Shown here one piece after another: positions 3,995 to 6,689 of a stretch of DNA of 6,689 nucleotides (positions are counted from its first letter, which is position 1; each line of letters opens with the position of its first letter). The notes beneath the pieces were generated by a model that saw nothing but the letters and a program-made list of their open reading frames with translations, was not told the origin of the DNA and did not search any database. Origin of the DNA: Pyrobaculum sp. Its GTDB lineage: Archaea > Thermoproteota > Thermoprotei > Thermoproteales > Thermoproteaceae. The position numbers and the translations under genes are program-made. Where the stretch lies: contig JAEMPK010000102.1 of assembly GCA_022759345.1 (NCBI GenBank), positions 1 through 6,689 of the forward strand. Reading direction: 5' to 3'.

Positions 3995-5836
3995 TCAGAG
4001 CTGTTTGTAGGAAGGTCTCTGCGAGAGGAGTCTCGGCATATACAACGGCCTCTTCGGGAAGCCGGAGATCTCCTTCTCTATTGTCGTGATGAGGTCTTGT
4101 CTCGACAGTTGGATCTGTCCCTTTCCCCTAATTCTTACTGTAAATATGTTGGAGGCGGCTTCTCTTTGTCCTATCGCGACGATGTACGGTATCCATTCAC
4201 GTTCTGCGTCGCGTATCCTCCTAGACAGGGTCTCCTCCCTGTCGTCTACGTCGACTCTTATACCCCTATTCTCCAGCTCGTCGGCTAGATCTAATGCCGC
4301 GCCTAGGTACTCCCGATTTATCGGGATGATACGTATTTGTACCGGCGTTATCCAGACTGGTAGTTTTGGGGTCTCCCCCCGCCTCTCCATTAACGCGGCT
4401 GTGTCGAACAAGGCGAAGAGATATCGCTCTACGCTACCTAGGATTGCGGTATGTATTATGACTGGATATCTCACTTTGTTCTCTTCGTCTACGTACTTTA
4501 TGCCGAACCTCATCGCGTTTCCCACGTCTATCTGGAACGTCGCGATCTCGCGCGGTCTGCCCAGCTCGTCTATTATGTGGAACTCTACGTTGAGGACCCA
4601 GTAGTATTTCTGTTCGGGCAGTATGCGCAACAACACGGGCTTCCCCTCCCTCTTCGCCAGCTCGACCAGATAGTCCTTGTGCTCTTTATAGAACTCCGCA
4701 GTTATATTATATAAAGAGACATAATCTCTACCTATTTTCCTAATTTCTTCAAATATTTTTTCATGAAGTTTATATGTAACTTCTATAGCATTATCTAAGT
4801 TTTTCGTAAATATATGTAGATCAGGCATATAAAATCTCCTAAGTCTGAAGAGCAATACTGTCTCGCCCGGTTGTTCGTACCTATAGGAATCGGCGATCTC
4901 CAGCATTCCGAAGGGTAAATTCCTGTAGCTTATCACCCAGTCTTTAGCCATAGCGAACTGTTGAAAACATGCCGCATAGCGCAGTATGGAATCGACGTCG
5001 GTCTCCACCACGTAAAGCCTTTCGCCGAACAGCTTTGCGTGGGTCTCTATGGGCTTCTCGCTCAGCTTAAACATGTTGGTTCCCCTTATCTTGAATATCG
5101 GAATCCCCAGAGATTTGGCGACTTGGAATGCGTAATCTTCAACGAGCTCCATCATGACCGTGGCGTCGGGGCCATACCTCATATGGCCGACGTCGGACAT
5201 GGGCTCCCAGTCGAAAGCAAACCTCTTTACATATTCTATATATTTAGGCTCTCCTCCCGGCAATTCCTTCTTGAAAACCTCCTTATCCACCAACGCCTTC
5301 AAGTCGGGGTATTTGTCCAATGGGAATTGGGCCGGATGGTACTCATCCCCCTCCGGGGTCAGTATGAGATAGACGTCTGGCGTCTGCTTGGGCTGTTGGG
5401 CCCCTGGCTTATGCGCGGTTTCAGGCGTGTAGGATCTGCTGAGCTCCGATAGGGGGTGCCCTAAGCACTTCATTTCGAACTGTTTATAGTAGCCAAAGGG
5501 CGCCTTCAGCACGCTAAATCCCTTAGCATTAGCTGAAAGAATTTCGTATATTTTATTTAAAATATCTCTTGATGTATATGGACGGGCTAGCCTTGATGAT
5601 AAATGGGCATATGGATATATAACTATAGAGTTTGCCTTTACCTTATTTGCAACATCTATGATATCCTCTACTATCTTCGATAAATATCTGTCGTCTGGCA
5701 CGTCGTCTTCCTCCACGGTTAAGAAGGCAACCAAGGCATTCTTGGCCTCGCCTCGGTTGGGCTCATCTCTTATCTCGCCCGCAGGTTCCTTCGGCTCCCA
5801 TCGGAAGAACTCGGTGTGTATCAACAAGACGCGCAT
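3995..5836 (-). CDS. thrS: Threonyl-tRNA synthetase, full-length archaeal type with editing domain
   Basis: It charges tRNA-Thr in the cytoplasm. The 613 residues match full-length archaeal ThrRS. The N-terminal archaeal editing domain (about 1-140), which removes mischarged serine, shows MRVLLIHTEFF, YPYAHLSSRLA (74-84, His78) and PFGYYKQFEMKCLGHPLSEL (113-132, with Cys124 and His127). The class II core (about 200-490) has the motif 2 region SYRYEQPGETVLLFRLRRF (317-335) and motif 3 ILGSVERYLFALF (465-477) with Arg471. The zinc ligands expected from the family are Cys290 (RYAACFQQF), His341 (DLHIF) and His462 (IIHTAILGS). The anticodon-binding domain occupies about 494-590. The editing domain is fused here, although several crenarchaea split these functions into two genes. 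Locally AT-rich stretches occur at about 4690-4850 and 5530-5580 (about 20-25% GC). The start ATG at 5836 has a TATA box about 22-24 bases upstream. Confidence 0.97.
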   Translation of the reverse strand: MRVLLIHTEFFRWEPKEPAGEIRDEPNRGEAKNALVAFLTVEEDDVPDDRYLSKIVEDIIDVANKVKANSIVIYPYAHLSSRLARPYTSRDILNKIYEILSANAKGFSVLKAPFGYYKQFEMKCLGHPLSELSRSYTPETAHKPGAQQPKQTPDVYLILTPEGDEYHPAQFPLDKYPDLKALVDKEVFKKELPGGEPKYIEYVKRFAFDWEPMSDVGHMRYGPDATVMMELVEDYAFQVAKSLGIPIFKIRGTNMFKLSEKPIETHAKLFGERLYVVETDVDSILRYAACFQQFAMAKDWVISYRNLPFGMLEIADSYRYEQPGETVLLFRLRRFYMPDLHIFTKNLDNAIEVTYKLHEKIFEEIRKIGRDYVSLYNITAEFYKEHKDYLVELAKREGKPVLLRILPEQKYYWVLNVEFHIIDELGRPREIATFQIDVGNAMRFGIKYVDEENKVRYPVIIHTAILGSVERYLFALFDTAALMERRGETPKLPVWITPVQIRIIPINREYLGAALDLADELENRGIRVDVDDREETLSRRIRDAEREWIPYIVAIGQREAASNIFTVRIRGKGQIQLSRQDLITTIEKEISGFPKRPLYMPRLLSQRPSYKQL

Positions 5837-5854
5837 TGGTCGAGATTAACCACA

Positions 5855-5862
5855 TATATTTA
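5855..5862 (-). promoter_or_regulatory. TATA box for thrS
   Basis: The minus strand reads TAAATATA, centred about 22-23 bases before the thrS ATG. That is slightly closer than for the other genes, so the transcript probably starts at the start codon itself. Pattern and spacing only. Confidence 0.5.
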
Positions 5863-5869
5863 GCAATTC

Positions 5870-5880
5870 ACGTATTACGT
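5870..5880. promoter_or_regulatory. Short palindrome between thrS and speD promoters
   Basis: ACGTA-t-TACGT is a perfect 5-base inverted repeat around one base, just upstream of the thrS TATA box and 30 bases from the speD TATA box. It could be an operator, but a palindrome this short is not unlikely by chance. Confidence 0.25.
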
Positions 5881-5909
5881 CCGCACGGCCTCTTATTAAG
5901 AACAAAAGT

Positions 5910-5917
5910 CTTAAATA
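5910..5917 (+). promoter_or_regulatory. TATA box for the speD-family gene
   Basis: The bases cttaaata are centred about 28 bases before the ATG at 5942, preceded by purine-rich aacaaaagt as a possible BRE. Transcription would begin within a few bases of the start codon. Confidence 0.6.
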
Positions 5918-5941
5918 CGGGTACCATTCGCGCACTCAGCA

Positions 5942-6337
5942 ATGCAAGCAACGCAAATCGCGCAGGGCAAGATCCCGGTGATAGGAAAACACTACTACGG
6001 CGAGGCCTACGGAATAGATCCCGAGCTCCTCTCCAACGAAGAGCGATTAAGACATATTGTGATAAGGGCTGCCGAGCTTGCCAACATGCATCTAGTAGAG
6101 GTAAATAGCTGGAGATTTAAGGGCGGAGATAAGGAGGGCGTCTCGGTTATCGCGCTGGTGCTCGAAAGCCATATAGCAGTCCATACATGGCCGGCATATG
6201 GATACGCCACGGTGGATGTCTACACCTGTGGCGAGCAGTCGGATCCTCTTACCGCTTTTAGGTATATCACAGCCCAACTGAGGCCGAAAAGATATACAAT
6301 AAACTATTCAGACCGATCATATAGGTATCCCAAATAA
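5942..6337 (+). CDS. speD: SpeD-family pyruvoyl-dependent decarboxylase proenzyme, probably arginine decarboxylase
   Basis: It is a 131-residue proenzyme of the prokaryotic S-adenosylmethionine decarboxylase fold, acting in polyamine synthesis in the cytoplasm. VLESHIAVHTWP (73-84) contains the self-cleavage site between Glu75 and Ser76; Ser76 becomes the pyruvoyl group of the alpha chain. His81 and Cys96 (VYTCG) correspond to the processing and catalytic residues known in the family. IGKHYYGEAYGID (14-26), ANMHLVEV (47-54) and the end RPKRYTINYSDRS (114-126) are typical of crenarchaeal members. Crenarchaea carry two paralogues of this fold, a true AdoMet decarboxylase and an arginine decarboxylase derived from it. 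The longer N-terminus ahead of IGKH, the VLESHI motif and the NYSDRS end resemble what I recall of the arginine decarboxylase branch, but I cannot verify the assignment without alignment. It diverges from thrS and ends 3 bases from the opposing small gene. Confidence 0.92.
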   Translation: MQATQIAQGKIPVIGKHYYGEAYGIDPELLSNEERLRHIVIRAAELANMHLVEVNSWRFKGGDKEGVSVIALVLESHIAVHTWPAYGYATVDVYTCGEQSDPLTAFRYITAQLRPKRYTINYSDRSYRYPK

Positions 6338-6338
6338 T

Positions 6339-6367
6339 CTTTATCTTTTAGTATAAATATTTTTATT
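6339..6367 (+). terminator. T-rich termination region after speD
   Basis: Directly after the speD stop the plus strand carries ctttatctttta and then tttttatt at 6360-6367. Such T-runs terminate archaeal transcription. The region overlaps the 3' end of the opposing gene, so the speD transcript would end inside it. Confidence 0.4.
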
Positions 6368-6619
6368 ATCTCTTCGGGGCAATAACACAACAATAGAGCT
6401 ACGTATCTCGTCTAGGTTTTTCTTTTCGGCTATCCACATTCCCTTTTTCCATTTAACTACCAACTTTCTTCTTTCCAAAATAGACATATATTTATATATA
6501 TACCAAGAACATCTTCTGTTCAAGCCGCATATTTTATCTATCTTTATAATGACTACAGTCCCCCTTCCGCTATAGCTATTTATATATGTCAACAAAGCGC
6601 TCAAGAATTCCGTCTCCAC
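6341..6619 (-). CDS. Small winged-helix-like protein of unknown function, GTG start
   Basis: The 92-residue basic protein begins at GTG (6619); no ATG or other usual start lies upstream before an in-frame stop. Residues 5-80 have the pattern of a winged helix: helix EFLSALLTYINSY, a strand-like TVVIIKI, helix CGLNRRCSWYIYKYMSILERR (31-51) as a candidate recognition region, and the wing LVVKWKKGMWIAE (53-65). Cys31 and Cys37 are five residues apart, but no other metal-ligand pair is visible. Small basic proteins of this kind are common in Thermoproteales; DNA binding is inferred from the pattern only. It is tail to tail with speD with 3 bases between stops and is AT-rich. No convincing TATA box was found at the expected distance. 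Confidence 0.6.
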   Translation of the reverse strand: METEFLSALLTYINSYSGRGTVVIIKIDKICGLNRRCSWYIYKYMSILERRKLVVKWKKGMWIAEKKNLDEIRSSIVVLLPRRDNKNIYTKR

Positions 6620-6689
6620 GACTATCTTCCTTATTTTTCTTCTACTTCGCTTTACTAATATTCTTCTATTATTTTATATTTAATATGAA
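6620..6689. other. AT-rich end of window, no gene identified
   Basis: This stretch upstream of the small winged-helix-like gene is strongly AT-rich (for example attttatattt at 6671-6681) and probably contains promoter sequence, but no box sits at the spacing seen for other genes here. An ATG at 6685 is too close to the edge to judge. Confidence 0.4.

Noticed and set aside
4086..4604. A 172-codon plus-strand open frame opposite thrS (and 4961-5452, 163 codons).
   Set aside because: Both are shadows of the ThrRS gene, without a promoter or a recognisable domain.
5594..5640. TGATGA at 5594-5599 as a box C of a C/D sRNA (also GTGATGA at 4085-4091 and the minus-strand TGATGA at 3709-3704).
   Set aside because: No CTGA box D at a suitable distance and no C'/D' pair was found. 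All lie inside or antisense to protein genes.
5836..6108. A plus-strand open frame running through the speD promoter into the speD 5' end.
   Set aside because: It is out of frame with the clearly conserved SpeD protein and includes the TATA box region.

Overview
The window looks like chromosomal DNA of a hyperthermophilic crenarchaeon, most likely Thermoproteales (Thermoproteus/Pyrobaculum relatives). The evidence is an archaeal-type (class II) GAPDH directly downstream of an archaeal PGK, a full-length archaeal ThrRS carrying the archaeal editing domain, and a short crenarchaeal SpeD-type pyruvoyl decarboxylase. TATA boxes are centred about 22-28 bases upstream of start codons, leaving little or no room for a 5' leader, so first genes of transcripts are probably leaderless. 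Genus assignment is inference.

Layout. Bases 1-372 (minus strand) hold the N-terminal part of a family 1 glycoside hydrolase that runs off the left edge, with its own TATA box. Upstream of it, on the same strand, is a compact cluster in transcription order: pgk (1876-3081), gap (851-1879) and a universal stress protein gene (451-870). pgk and gap overlap by 4 bases (ATGA) and gap overlaps the stress protein gene by 8 or 20 bases. A 97-base divergent intergenic region containing an AT-rich palindrome separates pgk from a plus-strand MNT/AbiEii-like nucleotidyltransferase gene (3179-3763). That gene converges on a tiny type IV pilin-like gene (3760-3957, minus), and their stop codons interlock. 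The pilin-like gene follows thrS (3995-5836, minus). thrS and the speD-family gene (5942-6337, plus) diverge from a 105-base intergenic region with two TATA boxes. Last comes a small minus-strand winged-helix-like protein gene (6341-6619), tail to tail with speD and starting with GTG; bases 6620-6689 are AT-rich with nothing clear in them. No gene-free stretch exceeds 300 bases.

How the genes relate. PGK and GAPDH catalyse consecutive steps of the reversible lower glycolytic/gluconeogenic trunk, and the stress protein may be translationally tied to them. The GH1 enzyme could feed sugars into the same metabolism, but it appears to have its own promoter. ThrRS serves translation and SpeD polyamine synthesis. 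The nucleotidyltransferase, pilin-like protein and winged-helix protein are accessory genes of unknown role.

Most notable for follow-up: a 25-base imperfect repeat linking the end of the stress protein gene to the start of the GH1 gene, with equivalent ATGAG positions; sharp AT-rich patches inside otherwise GC-rich housekeeping genes; the interlocked convergent stop codons; and the 65-residue pilin-like protein. I see no CRISPR array, IS element, rRNA or tRNA, and no clear evidence of a completely new system.
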